64,000 nt of DNA, taken from Nothopassalora personata (lineage: Eukaryota > Ascomycota > Dothideomycetes > Mycosphaerellales > Mycosphaerellaceae). The stretch is taken from NCBI GenBank assembly GCA_033816765.1, contig CM066297.1, forward strand, positions 1,544,573 to 1,608,572, written 5' to 3'. This document shows, piece by piece, positions 1-13,034 of the stretch (its first letter is position 1; every line of letters begins with the position of its first letter). The position numbers were made by a program, and so were the translations under genes. The notes beneath the pieces are model-generated. The model did not search any database, was not told where the DNA came from, and saw nothing but the letters and a program-made list of their open reading frames with translations.

Positions 1-271
1 GGTAACTGCCGACCGCGACAACATCTAGAAGAACCTAACCGACGCCGCTAAGGATCGCGATGCCGTTACGGCCGAGCGCGACTTGCTAGTAGTGGCCTAT
101 AATTCACTTAAGTAGTAGGTCGACGTATTCTAGCAACTACCTCCCGGTAACGATGCCGCTAAGAATCGCCGCTATGCTCTTAACGTAATAAAGTAGCTCT
201 AAGGCAAGGACGTAGAGATTACGTAGCTTAACGCTCGTATCGCCGAGTAAGTAATAAAGCTTAACGAAGCC
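1..271 (+). pseudogene. Gag coiled-coil fragment of Gypsy relic A
   Basis: One frame reads through the segment with only TAG/TAA codons interrupting it, giving a hydrophilic, heptad-like, Asp/Ala/Lys-rich stretch. A comparable coiled coil precedes the capsid domain in the Gag of the intact Gypsy at 49,744-57,431, so I read this as the N-terminal part of the gag whose pol follows to the right. The 5' LTR and gag start lie outside the window. The stops are of RIP type (CAG to TAG). The capsid region that should follow is missing; the retroposon body at 272-1,035 sits in its place. Confidence 0.5.
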
Positions 272-1035
272 GATTGATTGATTATTCCATTAACGTGCTA
301 TTTGAGTCAAAGACTATGCAACACGGGTCTCGAGAACGAGACCAAAATTTGAGAGAAGGAGAAAAGCCCCGTCGTACCCCGGACGTAAAAACTCCTTAAA
401 AGATGCGAGCAACGCTCGCTATTCGAACCGTAAATCGAATATATTGCGGCGTAGTACGCGCGTACCCGGTAGTCGTGTCTTGTCGAGAATTGCGGTTTGT
501 CGCCTTGCCCCGGGCGAGACAAGTTTTGCGCCCGTGTCTCGTTCTTGTTTTAAAAAGCCAAGCCGGCCGTACCCGTACGCACCGAGCAAAATCCCAAGAA
601 ACACCCGTTGCCTCTGTTTCAAATCCAGTCGCGTTCTCCGGTCTCGAGTGTAGCTCCTCGGTCGCAGTGGCCTCGCTGTCGTCCCCCCCTCGGCCTCTCT
701 TGGTTCCAGCCGTGCAGTATACGTGGTTTGCGCCCCTAAACGCCTCTCTTGGTTCCAGCCGGCAGTTTACGTGGTTTGCCGGGACGACAGGTAGACAGCG
801 CCTTCGTTGTTCGAGCGACGTGTACGCTATGTACGTCGCTTTCCCTTCTCGCAGTTCCGGAGTTCTTGTTTGTAGATTTTGAGCGTATCTCGTTCGTTCG
901 GTTCGTCCGACCTGTCTTTTCTTGTTTCGAGTCGAGTAGGCTTGTATTTTTCGAGAGAGAGAGTCTTAGTTTCTCTTCGTCGTGACGAAGATACTTACGT
1001 CGTCCGCCGCGTGAAGGCGCTCTCTATAGGACGAC
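272..1035 (-). mobile_element. Retroposon body, copy 1 (no 5S head)
   Basis: These 764 bp match 14,998-15,761 with one difference seen by eye (a G to A at about 987). The GATT repeats at 272-283 would be an AATC-type 3' tail if the element reads on the minus strand. Next to the tail is a hairpin: a 7-bp stem pairs 326-332 with 337-343. An imperfect 49-bp tandem duplication (694-731 and 743-779) lies mid-element. Unlike everything around it, the sequence is GC-rich and keeps CpA/TpG, so it escaped RIP. No protein is credible. I see no target duplication, and the gag relic on either side is not contiguous. Confidence 0.75.
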
Positions 1036-1345
1036 AAGAAGGACGATAAGAAGGACGGTAAGAAGGACGATAAGAGTAGGTCGCTAGCTGGCACTACTAA
1101 CACCGGTAGTAGCGGTAATAGCAATAGCGGTAATAGACGCTTACGCCGCAACCGTAAGCTATAGGTAGACCGCAGTAAAGTCAGCGCTTAGGTAGCTAAC
1201 ATCGGACCACTCGACGACGCTAAGGGCATACGCTACATAAATGAGGGTCGCTATAAGAAGTGCTGTAAGACTAGGTACCGCCTAACCGACCGTGTGTGCG
1301 AGCTCTTTAACTACGAGATGCCGCCTTGCCTACCGACTCCTTAGT
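1036..1345 (+). pseudogene. Gag C-terminal fragment, Lys/Asp repeats and degenerate zinc knuckle
   Basis: The plus strand encodes a Lys-Lys-Asp repeat, a Gly/Ser/Asn-rich linker and then a Cys/Lys-rich segment resembling a CCHC zinc knuckle in which several Cys, Gly and His codons are altered by transitions (TGT to TAT, CAC to TAC). A zinc knuckle at the end of Gag, ahead of protease, is the normal Gypsy order. It belongs with the pol relic downstream. Confidence 0.5.
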
Positions 1346-4300
1346 TATAGGGAAATGGCACCGCTAGTACTTAAGCGTAGCAAGTATTAGTCGAGATTAA
1401 GGTTAGGAAGCAGAGCCACCACTAATGCCTAGTGAAGGATTAAGGATATCATTACGTTCATTAAAAAGTTATTATAAATAAGAACAGTAACCTAAGGTAA
1501 CGACTTACCTAGTAATGCCTAGTATAGTGAATAGTATTAAGTCTTAATCCTTTTATAACGATAGTGCTAACTCTAACTTTATGGACCGGACGCATACGCG
1601 TAATAATAATTTTAATGTTAGGTCTCTAACTAACCTACTAGTATTAGGATTAGTAGATAGCACAACCTCTAAGACTACTATCTTAGAATGGACGACTATT
1701 AAGCTAGACCTTAACGGCCACAAGGAGTAATTAAGTGTCTAGCTAGCCGACCTCGAATACAATATCGTACTAGGTAGGTCCTAGCGCACGAAACATTAAC
1801 CCGGCATCTACTATAAATCTAGAACGATAACCCTCGCCTCGGAGCACTGTAAGGAGTATTGCCTTTAGGACAGTAAGCTAGTTTAGGTATAGTTAATCCA
1901 CGATTAAGAGAAGCTACCGGTCTAGACATTATAATCCTTCTAACTAGTCGTTAAAGACTACGAAGAGGAAACGATGCCTAACTAGGAGGTACTAGCTAAG
2001 GACACTAGCACCTCTACCCTAAGTATAACGAACGCGACAATACCTAAACCTACTACGCCGGACGAGCCGTTAGGCGACATCCTAGAGGTCGGGCTAGGCG
2101 CAGCTACGATGTATGCGCGACGTAAAGGCGCGAAGGTGTTCTTAATATATATTAATAATAACGAACTAACACCGGCAACCGTAAAGGTAACAGACCCTCT
2201 ATATGCGTACGCTATGTCGACCTCGCTACCCTAACGTCGTATAGTAGGTAACTGTCTTATAGTAGTAGACGAAAAAACTAATTAACGACTCGACGTACGC
2301 GTAGTAGCATTCGTACTAGTAGAATAGAGGACAGGACCCTCGTTACGGGCCTGTAAGATGCACGCGTAAGCTAATATCGACAAGTTCTACAAGTTACTCG
2401 ATAAAGAGAATATCATCGACCTAGTAGAACACCTACTACTAGAATATCGCGGATACGCACAAGCGTTCTTACTATAAGCGGCGCGCGAACTGCCCCCTCA
2501 CCGCCTAGGCATTAACTATAAGATACACCTAAAGGAAGGTAGTAAGCTACTATTTAAGCATCCCTTCCGTATGTCGCTATAGGAAGACGAGTTGATTAAA
2601 CGCTAGACCAACAGTCACTTATAGGACTAGAAGATAAGGCGATGCGCCGGTCGTTCGGATGTAGCGTCGCCTATGCTTATTGTACGTAAGCCCGGAGGAG
2701 GTCTTCGAGTCTACGTAGACTATCGAGTAGTAAACGCCGTTATAACGAAATCTAGGTACCCTATTCCGCTAATGTAAGATACCCTTAACCGAATGTTAGG
2801 CAAACGCTACTTCACCCGATTAGACGTGATAGCCGCATTTAACCGTATACGCATAGCGGAAGGGCACGAGTAGAAGACAGTCTTTACGACTCGGTATAGT
2901 CAATTCGAATGTCTAGTGATGCTATTCGGGTTATGTAACGCCCTAGGCACGTTTCAGTCCTATATTAATAATACATTACGTAAGTTCCTAGACGACTTCT
3001 ATTCCGCCTACCTAGACAACATCATTATCTTTAGCGACAACCTAAAGGATTACATCCAACATGTAAAGAAAGTCCTCTAAAAGATCTAGGACGCTAGCCT
3101 TTAGCTAGATCTTTCTAAATGCGAGTTCTATACTTAATCTACGAAGTACCTCGGGCTAATTATCGGAAAGAACGGTGTATCGATGGACCCTACAAAGGTG
3201 TAAGTAGTGCGAGACTAGGCTACTTCCTAGAACGCGAAAGACATACTAGCCTTTAACGGCTTCGCTAGATTCTACCGTAGATTTATTAAGGACTATAGTA
3301 AGATCGTATTACTAATAGTGCGACTTACTAAGAAAGACGCACCCTAGAACTGGACTCTAGAATGCTAGGCAGCCTTCGACGGTCTAAAGTAAGCGTTCAT
3401 AGATGCTAAGGGCGTAGTGCTCGCTATGTTTAAGCCTAGTAGAGAAACTATGTTAGAGACGGACTTATTAGATTTCGTTACCGCCGTAGTCCTTAGCTAA
3501 CGCGACGAGGAAGGTATATTACGCCCAGTGGCTTACTTGTTAAAGAAGATAACTCTATAGGAATGCAACTACGACATTTACGATAAGGAACTACTAGCTA
3601 TCGTTAAGGCATTCGAGGAATGGCGACCTAAGCTTATAGCTAGCGACATTAATAACGACGAAGACGGTAGCTTCGAGAACCTCTAGAACGACGGTAAGCC
3701 TATGCTCGTATACTCGGACTATAAGAACCTCGAATGGTTTATAACGACGAAGGAGCTTAATCGTAGGTAAGCTTAATAGGCTAAGTTCTTATTACAATTC
3801 TTCTTTAAGATCGTGTATAGGCCGGGCAAGTAGGGAGGTAAGCTAGATAGCCTAACACGCCGTACGTAGGACATACCGAATCGTATAGACATAGACGACC
3901 TACGGAGAGGATAGTAGTAGCGAGTCCTACTAGGACCTAAGCGCTTCCTTAGTATGTCGGGACTAAACATATCTATAAGCAACTAGCTCTATCCGCTAGT
4001 AAGATTATGTTTATGTTAGCTATAGCGAATATAGGAGCTATTATCGACGAAGTACTCGAAGTAGACATCCGACGGCTGTATTAATAGGAGAATGCGTAAG
4101 AAGCGCTACGCTAGCTCGAAGCGAAACAACCGGTTAAGCTACTCCGCCTTAGTAAGCTAGACGACCGAGAAGTAAGAGCAATCGATAGATTAATATACGT
4201 AAAGAACAGATTCGGTAGGTATAGGCTCTTCGTACCGCCCTTAGACGATAGCTACTATAACGTGTACACTAGAATCACTAAAGTATTCTACGACGCTCCG

Positions 4301-6138
4301 GCAGCGGGTCACTTAGGGCGGACGAAGACGTATAAGTAAGTTACGTAGCACTACGTATAGCTACGTATATTACGGACTGTACGTAACTTCTACTAAGGAT
4401 GTAGGATGTACACTAACACGACACCGTCGAGCTAGATGCCGCATGGATTGCTGCACCCTATGCCGATTCCCTTCGATACCTAGGACGACGTAGCTATAGA
4501 ATTCGTTATTAAACTACTAGATAGGCGCTACACTACGGATAGTTAAACATATAACAATATCCTTACTGTTACTAACCGCCTAAGTAAGGAACGCTATCTA
4601 ATCCCTATTCTAAGTATGAAAGCCGAATACATAGCCTACATCTACATTAAGCACGTGTTTAGTAGGTACGGCTTACCTAAGTCGATTACGTCCGACCGAG
4701 GGCCGTAGTGGCTATTAGCATTCTAGAAACGCCTATACGAGTTGCTATAGATTAAGCGCAAGCTCTCGACTAGATACTATCCCGAGACGGATAGATAAAG
4801 TAAGAACAGCAATAAGGAGATAGAGAAGTATCTCCGGAGCTTTATTAACTACGCTTAAGACGACTAGCTAGATTAGCTCCCCCTCGTAGAGTTTACAGCG
4901 AACGACCGGATATCCGAAAGCATAGGAGTATTACCGTTTATAGCTAATTACGGTAAGCTACTAAGATACGCTAATGCCGAACTAGACCTCCCGGTGCCAC
5001 TTATGCCGGCTAAGCAAAAGCTTAATGCACAATCTGCTAACGCCTTCGTAAAGAGAATAAAGGAGATAAGGGAATACCTTTGCGATGCAATGTATATAGC
5101 ACAGGACATATAGGCGGACTATGCTAACTAGCATCGGACACCCGTACCGACGTACGAAGTTGGCGACAAGGTTCACCTTAGCACCCGCAACTGGAAGACA
5201 GCACGACCCTCGAAGAAGCTAGACTTTAGGTATGCTGGTCCATACGCGATTACCGAGGTGCTTCCTAACGACGCGTACAGGTTGGATCTGCCACAGTCCC
5301 TCTCGAGCCTATATAACGGATTCTATGCAAATCTCCTGTTACTAGCACACGATACCTTACTAGAACAGGTCGAACTAACACCGCCGCCGATTGAAGTGGA
5401 AGACGAAGAAGGATCACACGAGGAATGGTACGTTAACAAGGTGCTTAACATTAGGAGGAGATATAGACGATACGAGTACTTAGTATAATGGGCTAGTAAT
5501 GACGAAGAGCCAACATAGGAGCCAGCGGAGGATATCATAGAGACTGCCGCCGCCTCTATTGTAGACTTTCACCATAACAGCCTAAGGAAACCAAGACCTG
5601 CCGGCTTCACAGCACTAGAAGGCTAGATAGCTAACGAGGCAAATCCTTCCGCGTCGGTAATAGACACAACCGAAGTGATAACTGCAGGTGGACACTGCTC
5701 CGTAGACACAGTGCCTACAGCGCTTTTACATAAGGTTAATAACTAGATAAGACCCGCGATGGTGACTTTGGATAAAGACCCGTATGACACGGATCCTAAA
5801 GCAACCGTTAGAAGAATAGCGAGCAATAAGCGTTAATGCGAACAGGAGACTTCCCATGACTCTACAACCTCAGCGGCACCGCCACCATGTGATGGTATTG
5901 GGCCCTATAGCTCTTTAGATGCACATGCAACAGCACCTATAACGGAGGCCTTCGTAGACTTCGTGAATCGCTGCGACACCCTTAGTATCCGATGCAGCGA
6001 GGACAAGACCGCAGTAGCGGCTACCGATACGACGAACAATGACGACACGATGGACGATAACGATAAAGTGAATGACTTGGAGGATGATGCAGCCTTTGCA
6101 AAGACATATGCGATGGTAACCGGCACTGAGGACAGGCC
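1346..6138 (+). pseudogene. Gypsy chromovirus A, RIP-inactivated pol (PR-RT-RH-INT-chromodomain)
   Basis: The order is that of a chromovirus pol. A protease-like region at about 1,560-1,990 ends in the hallmark YNIVLG. Reverse transcriptase at about 2,490-3,330 has a VDYR box, an FGLCNA box and a YxDD-like AYLDN. RNase H is at about 3,420-3,830. Integrase at about 4,240-5,230 keeps SDRG-like and YYPETD motifs. A chromodomain at about 5,420-5,560 contains the EEWYV start. Many TAG/TAA codons replace Gln and Trp throughout, so it cannot encode a working enzyme. A less damaged tail of about 170 codons follows the chromodomain to the polypurine tract. Confidence 0.85.
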
Positions 6139-6159
6139 TGATTTTTGGAGGGGGGGTGG
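6139..6159 (+). other. Polypurine tract of Gypsy A
   Basis: A run of T then GGAGGGGGGG directly precedes an LTR beginning TGTCAC. A purine tract next to the 3' LTR is where plus-strand DNA synthesis starts. It confirms plus orientation for element A. Confidence 0.75.
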
Positions 6160-6305
6160 TGTCACGGGCCCAGCCTAGAGGCCATTGTCACGTGACTAGC
6201 TTAGCGGCTTGGCGGTTCCTTAAGAATCCGCGTCGCCCGCACCCTCTTTCGTAGACGTCTAACAACTTTGTTCTTTGCCTATCAACTCAAGACGGCTCCC
6301 TTACA
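6160..6305 (+). repeat. LTR, 3' end of Gypsy A
   Basis: It starts TGTCACGGGCCC just after the polypurine tract. The end is tentative: TTACA at 6,301-6,305 gives a TG...CA repeat of about 146 bp. It contains the E-box palindrome TCACGTGA (6,188-6,195), also present in the LTRs of elements D and G. No second copy is visible because the 5' LTR lies outside the window. Confidence 0.55.
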
Positions 6306-9167
6306 ATTAGGAACAGTAACGGGAACAGAGTATCCCGGAGTTCGAAAGAAACACGAACTTGCTACGGATATAGTAAACCTAGCTACCTAGTAAGGGACTA
6401 CCGCGGTAAGAATATAGTACGCCGCGAATAGTTTAACATAATGCAACCCCGAACTAGTAAATCTAAGAGTAGCGTTAAATCTTAAGGAGATACCGACTAT
6501 ACTTAGAGAGTAGGGGAGAGAGCTAGTAATAGAAGCACGACGCCTCTCCTAGATCCCTTAGAAGGACGAGGAGGATACTATAGGTAGTAAATAGTAGTTA
6601 TTCTATTTAATGCGAAGAACTAACTACGATAGTTTAACATAATAATACGAAGAGTCGACTACGAGATCAAATCCGAGTCTCGAAATAGTTATAGAAGCCT
6701 TCATTAGCGATTCTATTACTAAGACTCGTGTTAAGTTTACTACGCCGCGAAGTTAGGCGTAGGGTATTAGCCTTAATAACTAAGAGGAACCCTAGGAGCG
6801 ACGTATAGGCAAAACGCCACGCTCCGAGAAGTAGACATCGACAAATCCTACTTTAACAACGATAAAAGCGATAAAGAAAACCAAGACCTAGGATAGAACG
6901 GATTATAGTTACCGGAACTATAGGAAGAAAGTTAAGAAACTACCGGGCTAGATACTATCGAAGAAGATTAGGATCCGGAAGAATTAAGCGAAGAAGATTC
7001 CTCCGAAGGAGAAGAGAGCGATACTAACGACGACAATAAACAACTAACCTTTACGATTAATGTACCTAAGAAATTATATAATATAATCGTACACCTATAA
7101 AGAAGGCACGAGGAATTCCTACCTAAGATAGGCGGACGAAGGATACTATACTCTATTAAGTTTAATAAGACACTCGACACCCTACGAGGCATAGCCTAGG
7201 GATACCCACTTATAGAAACAACCGAGAATCTAGCAACCGCTATTATAGAACGACTACCGATAGGGAGCCGAATAATAGGAACCGGATACCTTATACCGTT
7301 AGGAACATTTATATTAAATAAATTACGTAACGTAGTATAACACGCACGCGTACTCTACTTAGAAACGTAGAAGATCTAGGAACGTTACTAAATATAGGTG
7401 CGGATATAGAAAGGCTCGCGCTAGGTTTAAGCAGAGGCCTCGAGACACGAAGCACGACGTTCTATATATAAATAGGGAAAAGAATTAACTCTCTAGGAAT
7501 AAGCGACTAAAGGGAGTTATATAACATAGAAAAGGCTTAAGCATTACTAACGACAATAGTGTTTCGAACTAAAATTATCGTTAACGGGCACAAGATAGAT
7601 GCTATAATAGATTCCGAAGTAAGCGGGAACTTTACCTCCGAATTATTTATTATAAGACATAGGATCGCTACCTATAAGAAGAAAGAGGGTTATAAATTAA
7701 TCGCGGTAGACGGATTATCCTTACCTAGTATAGAGCGCGAGACGATACCGCTACTACTTACTATCTAATGGTACCACGAGGAGATTATCTTAGATGTTAC
7801 TAACATAGCTAGTTATAACATCGTACTAGGTATGCCTTAGTTAAGAAAGCATAACCTAGTAATCGACTAGAGAAGAGGAGTACTTATATTTAGGGAATGC
7901 GACTACGTTATCGACATTTAGCCTACGTAGCGGCAGCGTTCGCTAGTAGATAAGGTAAAGAGATAGCTAAATAGGATATAGCTTACGCCGAATAGAAGGA
8001 TAGAAGAACTACCTTCGACTAGGATAGACACTAGCGTAGGGCCGCCGGGTTACGAAGTCACTAGTAGTAATAGAAGTAACGCACTATCGAAGGATACTAA
8101 TATCTTAGAGTTAAGTATTCCTAAAGAGTATCGTAAGTAGTCGCGACTCTTTAAAGAGGAAAGAGGTAAGGATGCCTTACCTAAGCACTAACTATAGGAT
8201 TATAAGATAAACATTTAGCTAGGGAAAGAGCCTCTATAGGGACCCCTATATTAAATGTCTAAGAAAGAGCTATAGACCCTAAGAGAATAGCTAAAGGAGA
8301 AGCTAGCTAAAGGATAGATAAGAAAATCTACCTTAAGTGTAGGAACTCTATACATGTTCGTTCTAAAAGCAAACGGGAAGTTACGACTCGTATAAGACTA
8401 TAGGAAGTTAAACGAGATTACGATTAAGAACCGATACCCGCTACCTAACATCGAAGAAGCATAAGATAGATTAACCGGATTAGACTAGTATACGAAGATT
8501 AACCTACAAGATGCCTTCTACGCTATACGGATAGTAGAAGGAGAAGAATAGAAAACCGCTTTTAGAACAAGATACGGACTTTACGAATTCTTAGTTATGC
8601 TAATAGGATTAACTAACGCACCCGCATCCTATTAGGACCTTGTTAATAAAACACTTAGAGACCTACTCGATGTATACGTTATCGCTTATATAGACGACAT
8701 ATTAGTCTATACGAAAGGATCCCTTTAGAATTACATAAAGCAAGTCTAGAACGTATTTGAACGACTTACGCGTTTAGGATTTAAGACAGCACCCGAGAAA
8801 TGCGAATTCTATAAGAAAGAAGTTAAATTCTTAGGCTTTATTATTAGTACTATAGGGATAACGATCGATCCTACGAAGACATAGTTAATTAGAGAATAGC
8901 TAGAACTAAAAACAGTTAAGGACGTACAATTATTCCTTAGACTAGCGGACTACAACCGGAAATTTATTAAGGACTACGTAAAGATAACAGTACTAATAAC
9001 GATGCTTATAAGAAAAGACGTTACCTAGAAATAGGGAAAGGAATAGATTAAAGCGTTTAAGAAACTTAAGGAATAATGCGCTTTAGCCCCTACGCTTCGA
9101 CTATTCAATAGTAGTAAGGAAGTCTATATCGAGACCGATGCGTCTAATATAGCAATAGGCGCGTGTC
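6306..9167 (+). pseudogene. Gypsy relic B, gag-PR-RT-RH fragment
   Basis: After a short leader, a gag-like frame can start at ATG 6,440. A retropepsin region follows (open stretch 7,559-7,768 with a DSEVSGNF motif in place of the usual DSGxS). RT at about 8,340-8,880 keeps KLNEIT, YxIRI, TNAP and the catalytic YIDDIL. RNase H begins near 9,050 and shows ETDAS. The coding sequence stops abruptly at 9,167, where the LTR of element C begins. The rest of RNase H and the integrase were not found on the far side of C. Frequent in-frame TAG codons show RIP. Confidence 0.8.
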
Positions 9168-9329
9168 TATAAGGGGCGGGCCCCTGTTTCTTAGCATAGG
9201 CTACGCCTATGCGTTCGGATTGCTTTCCGACACCTTTTCTTCGGACAGCGTGTAACTTTCCCTTTCTTCTATATCGAACTTATTACAAACTTCATAGAAC
9301 TTTAGTGTATACGTCGTTTACCCGTAACA
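9168..9329 (+). repeat. 5' LTR of Gypsy C
   Basis: It begins TATAAGGGG (probably TGTAAGGGG before RIP) and ends CCCGTAACA. It matches 28,640-28,802 along its whole length with scattered transitions. Confidence 0.8.
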
Positions 9330-12160
9330 TTAAGTTCGATCCATTTAAATTAGCTAGGCACCTACTATTAAAGAGACGGGATACGTAATAACGTCGCCGG
9401 GTAGCGAGAACCCCGGGACTAGTACCCTAAATAAAAACTTCTAACTTATGCTTTAGCAACTATACTAGCGATAGGAAGAGATATAAGCCGAGTTAATTGC
9501 AACGCGCGCCGCTTTAAAAGAATCGGAAGACGCTCGACGTTAGTTAATACCTATAGTCTCGCTACTAGTTTATAATAAGACGACTACTAGTAACCTAATA
9601 AGACAGCTACTATAGACGCTAAACGCCGTCGCGCCCTCGCCGCGTACCAGAGAAGAACCGTCGGGTCCTAGAGGTTAGAACCCCCCTTCCTAGGACGGTA
9701 AGGTAGAGACATTCCGCGATTACTTCTTAAGGTTAAAGAGCTCTTTTAGGGTGCGATCCGCCCTAAGACCGACGCTCTCTAAGGAGTATTACTAGGATAC
9801 AATTAACGACACCTTACTAGCGAGAGAGCGTACTAGGATGCGGCACTTCTAGGACAAGGGAGACGGCAAACTTAGGAAGGACCCCGTTACTTTCTTTACG
9901 TAACTCGAGAAAGTCTTCGGTAATAGTAACGAGCGCGCTAAGGCCCTAGAGTAGCTTACTAAGATTAAACATACGAACGGTTAACCTTAGTACGATTACT
10001 AGATGAAATTCGACGGACTCCTACTAAGCGCCGGCGGAGAGAACTAGAGCGACGACGCGAAGATTAGTTACTTACGTAACACCTTCTCGAACCCCGTTCG
10101 GATGTACACGGCGGCTATGCCGAAGAAGGAGGACTACTACGAGTTTACGGGGGAGGTCGAACGGATTATAACTAACCTCGAGGACACGGACTAGTTTAAA
10201 ATAGCCTACAAGAGGTAGAAGGATAATAATAAGGACTCTAGTGCGACCGCTATAGTTACTACCCGTTCTTTTACGAGAGCGGCTAGTACCTAGGTTAACG
10301 CTAATAGTAACACTATTATAGCACTAACCCGGATAAGCGGAGGCTACTCTAGAAGTCGTAGAGATCGGAAGGAGGATAAAGGGAGGTAGAGAGTAAAATA
10401 GGCAGATACCGCGGAGAGGGATCGTAGGCGCTAAGAATAGCTCTACTTCCGCTATAGAGCGAGCGGACATCGAGTAAAGGAATGCCCGTACGCCGCAGTA
10501 GTTAATCCTACTAGGATCAACGCGGCCTCGGTCGCGCCGATTCTAGAGGACGACGGGTTTAAGTCGGATCCCGAAGAGATAGGAAAAGACTAGCTCCTAG
10601 TCGAAAGCTAGAACTAGGAGATAAAGAAGTACTAGTAAAGGGGTAGAACGTAGTTAAGAGTTCTATAAATAGGAATCTTATATATACCGACGTACTCCTA
10701 AACGAAAGTTACGGAACGTTTACCCTTATCGATAAAGGATGTATATATTACGCTATAATTAACGGAGACTTAGCGAAAGGCCTCGGTCTTACGTATGTTA
10801 GTAATAAGAGCCGCAAGGCTATAGGGTTTACGAAGGCGATGCGGAACTCGATCGAAGGAGTAGTCGCCTTCCGTATAGACATTGCCGGGATCCACTAGGT
10901 AGTTTATGCTTATGTCGTGCCTAATCTAGACTTCCCTATAATCCTAGGGAACCCGTAGAAGGCGCATAATTAGATCCGGACCGCGCCTAAAAAGCGCCGG
11001 TACTACTATAGCTTAGTAAAGAAATAGGTACCCGAAGGGCGTAACTACGAAGAACACGAGTCGGGTAAGCGTTTCGCTACGATTGCCGCGGCAACCGTAG
11101 AAGATATTAAGAAAGCCCTTAGTAAAAAGGAGCCGCCTACGCGAGAGGAACTTAAGAAGGGCTTGTCTCTAGAACTTTAGGATATGTTACCGTTGTTTTC
11201 TACTAGGGAAGCTAATAAACTAGCTCTACACCGCGGCGACCTTAACTATAAGATCGAGATACGGACGAAAGCCGACGGAAGTCCGGAACCATTGCCCTAG
11301 GGACCGCTCTATAGTATGTCGAAAGACGAGCTACTTGTCCTCCGGAAGTCGCTAACGGAGCTATAGCGTAAGGGTTACATTCGCCCTTCTACCTTAGAAG
11401 CGGCGGCTCCCGTCTTGTTCGTAAAGAAGCCCGGGGGAGGACTTAGGTTCTACTACGATTATAGAGTACTAAACTCGATTACTAAGTAGGACCGTTACCC
11501 GCTTCTATTAATCCCGGAAACTATTCGGAACCTAACGGGCGCTAGATAGATTACGAAGGTTAACGTTGTTACCGTATTCTATTACCTCCGGATAGCTCGA
11601 GGCGAAGAGTATAAGACGGCTTTTCGAACTAGATTCGGTCTATAGGAATAGCTAGTATGCCCGTTCGGTTTATCCGGGGCCCCCGTAATATTCTAGCGGT
11701 ACATTAACAGTTTATTACGGGACTACCTAGACGACTTTACCTCGGCCTACGCTAACGACGTCGTTATTTACTCCGACGGAATAAAAGAGGACCATTTCTA
11801 GAAGGTTCGTATCGTACTCTAGAAGCTTTAGGACGGAGGCCTTTTCCTAGATCTAGGGAAGTATAAGTTCGTATAGAAGAAGGTTAAGTACCTCGGGTTC
11901 ATTATATATACCGACGGGATAGGAGTAGGACCCGACCCCGAAAAGGTAGTAGTAGTAAAGGACTAGAAGGCACTAGTTACCTAGAAGGAAGTGCGGCGTT
12001 TCTTAGGCTTCGCGAACTACTACCGAATGTTTATTCTAAACTATTTAAAGCTCGCCGAGCTCTTAACGTCGCTAACCGGTAAGAATAAGGTGTTTTCCTA
12101 GGGAGATCGTTAGGCTAATACATTTAAGACCCTAAAGGACAAGTACTATAAATCACTAGT
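9330..12160 (+). pseudogene. Gypsy C gag, protease, RT and start of RNase H
   Basis: Gag at about 9,700-10,640 shows a capsid-like helical region and a knuckle-like box near 10,440-10,500 (GHRVKECP with upstream Cys lost). A protease region at about 10,660-11,000 has an IILGNP-type end motif. RT at about 11,210-11,990 has [16 protein letters not shown] and a YANDVV version of YxDD. RNase H begins near 12,040 and is cut at 12,160 by element D. Stops of RIP type occur throughout. Confidence 0.8.
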
Positions 12161-12552
12161 AATGTCTACTAACCACCCTATGTAGGCCTGTCTAAGTTAT
12201 GGTGGTGTGGAGCGGCGCTTATGTAAGCAGAGGTATTTGCCGGTCCCGGGACCGTGAAATTAGGTCACGTGACAAGTAGCGCAGTAGCCGGATAAAACAA
12301 GAGGATTGGCGGACCTAAACCCCTATACCCTCTACTTAAGAGGTATGAATTGAATTGTTGCCTTAATGCTACGCTTACAATGCTTAACTGCGTAGTATAT
12401 ATCTTAACAGCTATACCAGTCCTGCTAGCTCACCTAAATGTCTAATTAAACCTAAATAAAATAGGGGCAAGTTGGACCTAAGGAACCCTCCCTCTAAACC
12501 TAAGGTTAACATAACTAAACCTAAGGTTAACACAACTAATCAGTCGTTAATA
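12161..12552 (-). repeat. 3' LTR of Gypsy D
   Basis: It is about 392 bp, starting AATGTCTACT on the plus strand and ending near GTTAATA, and matches 24,618-25,008. It includes the palindrome core CGGTCCCGGGACCG at 12,241-12,254 followed by the E-box palindrome GGTCACGTGAC. Confidence 0.85.
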
Positions 12553-13034
12553 TATTCTCCCCTATCACGAACCTGTCCTTAGGTTCCAAAGTAGTAAGCC
12601 CGGGCATTATAGGTAGCTTAATCAGTCGCTATAAGCTAAGGTGGTCTTATAGCAGCACAGTAGCTCACCCTACCATTCAGCTTAATATACAAGATGTTAG
12701 GTAGTCCTAGGGCCTACTAGCGACAGTTTGTAAAGATCGAAAGGATCCTTCTAATAGAGACCGTAATAATGACGTTAATAACCGCGACTCGCATCCGTCG
12801 CACTATACTAACGTATACTACGAAACTAGCGAGGGAATAGACAGCTATGTTAGCATTAATCGAGCGGGCTAGATAGTCGAATAACGTAAACGCCACTCAT
12901 GAGACAAGTAAGCGTCAGTACTAGCAACCTGATAAATCTAAAGACGAATCCACCGCGTAGCTAGAAGGTAAGTTAAGGGAAGATAAGTAACTATAAGAAA
13001 CAAGTAAGATCTAAGGACTAGAAGCACCTGTACC

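Noticed and set aside
403..882. 159-codon plus-strand ORF, repeated at 15,129-15,608
   Set aside because: It lies within the retroposon body, has no family resemblance, and several frames are open there because the body is GC-rich and unmutated. The duplicate exists only because the body is duplicated.
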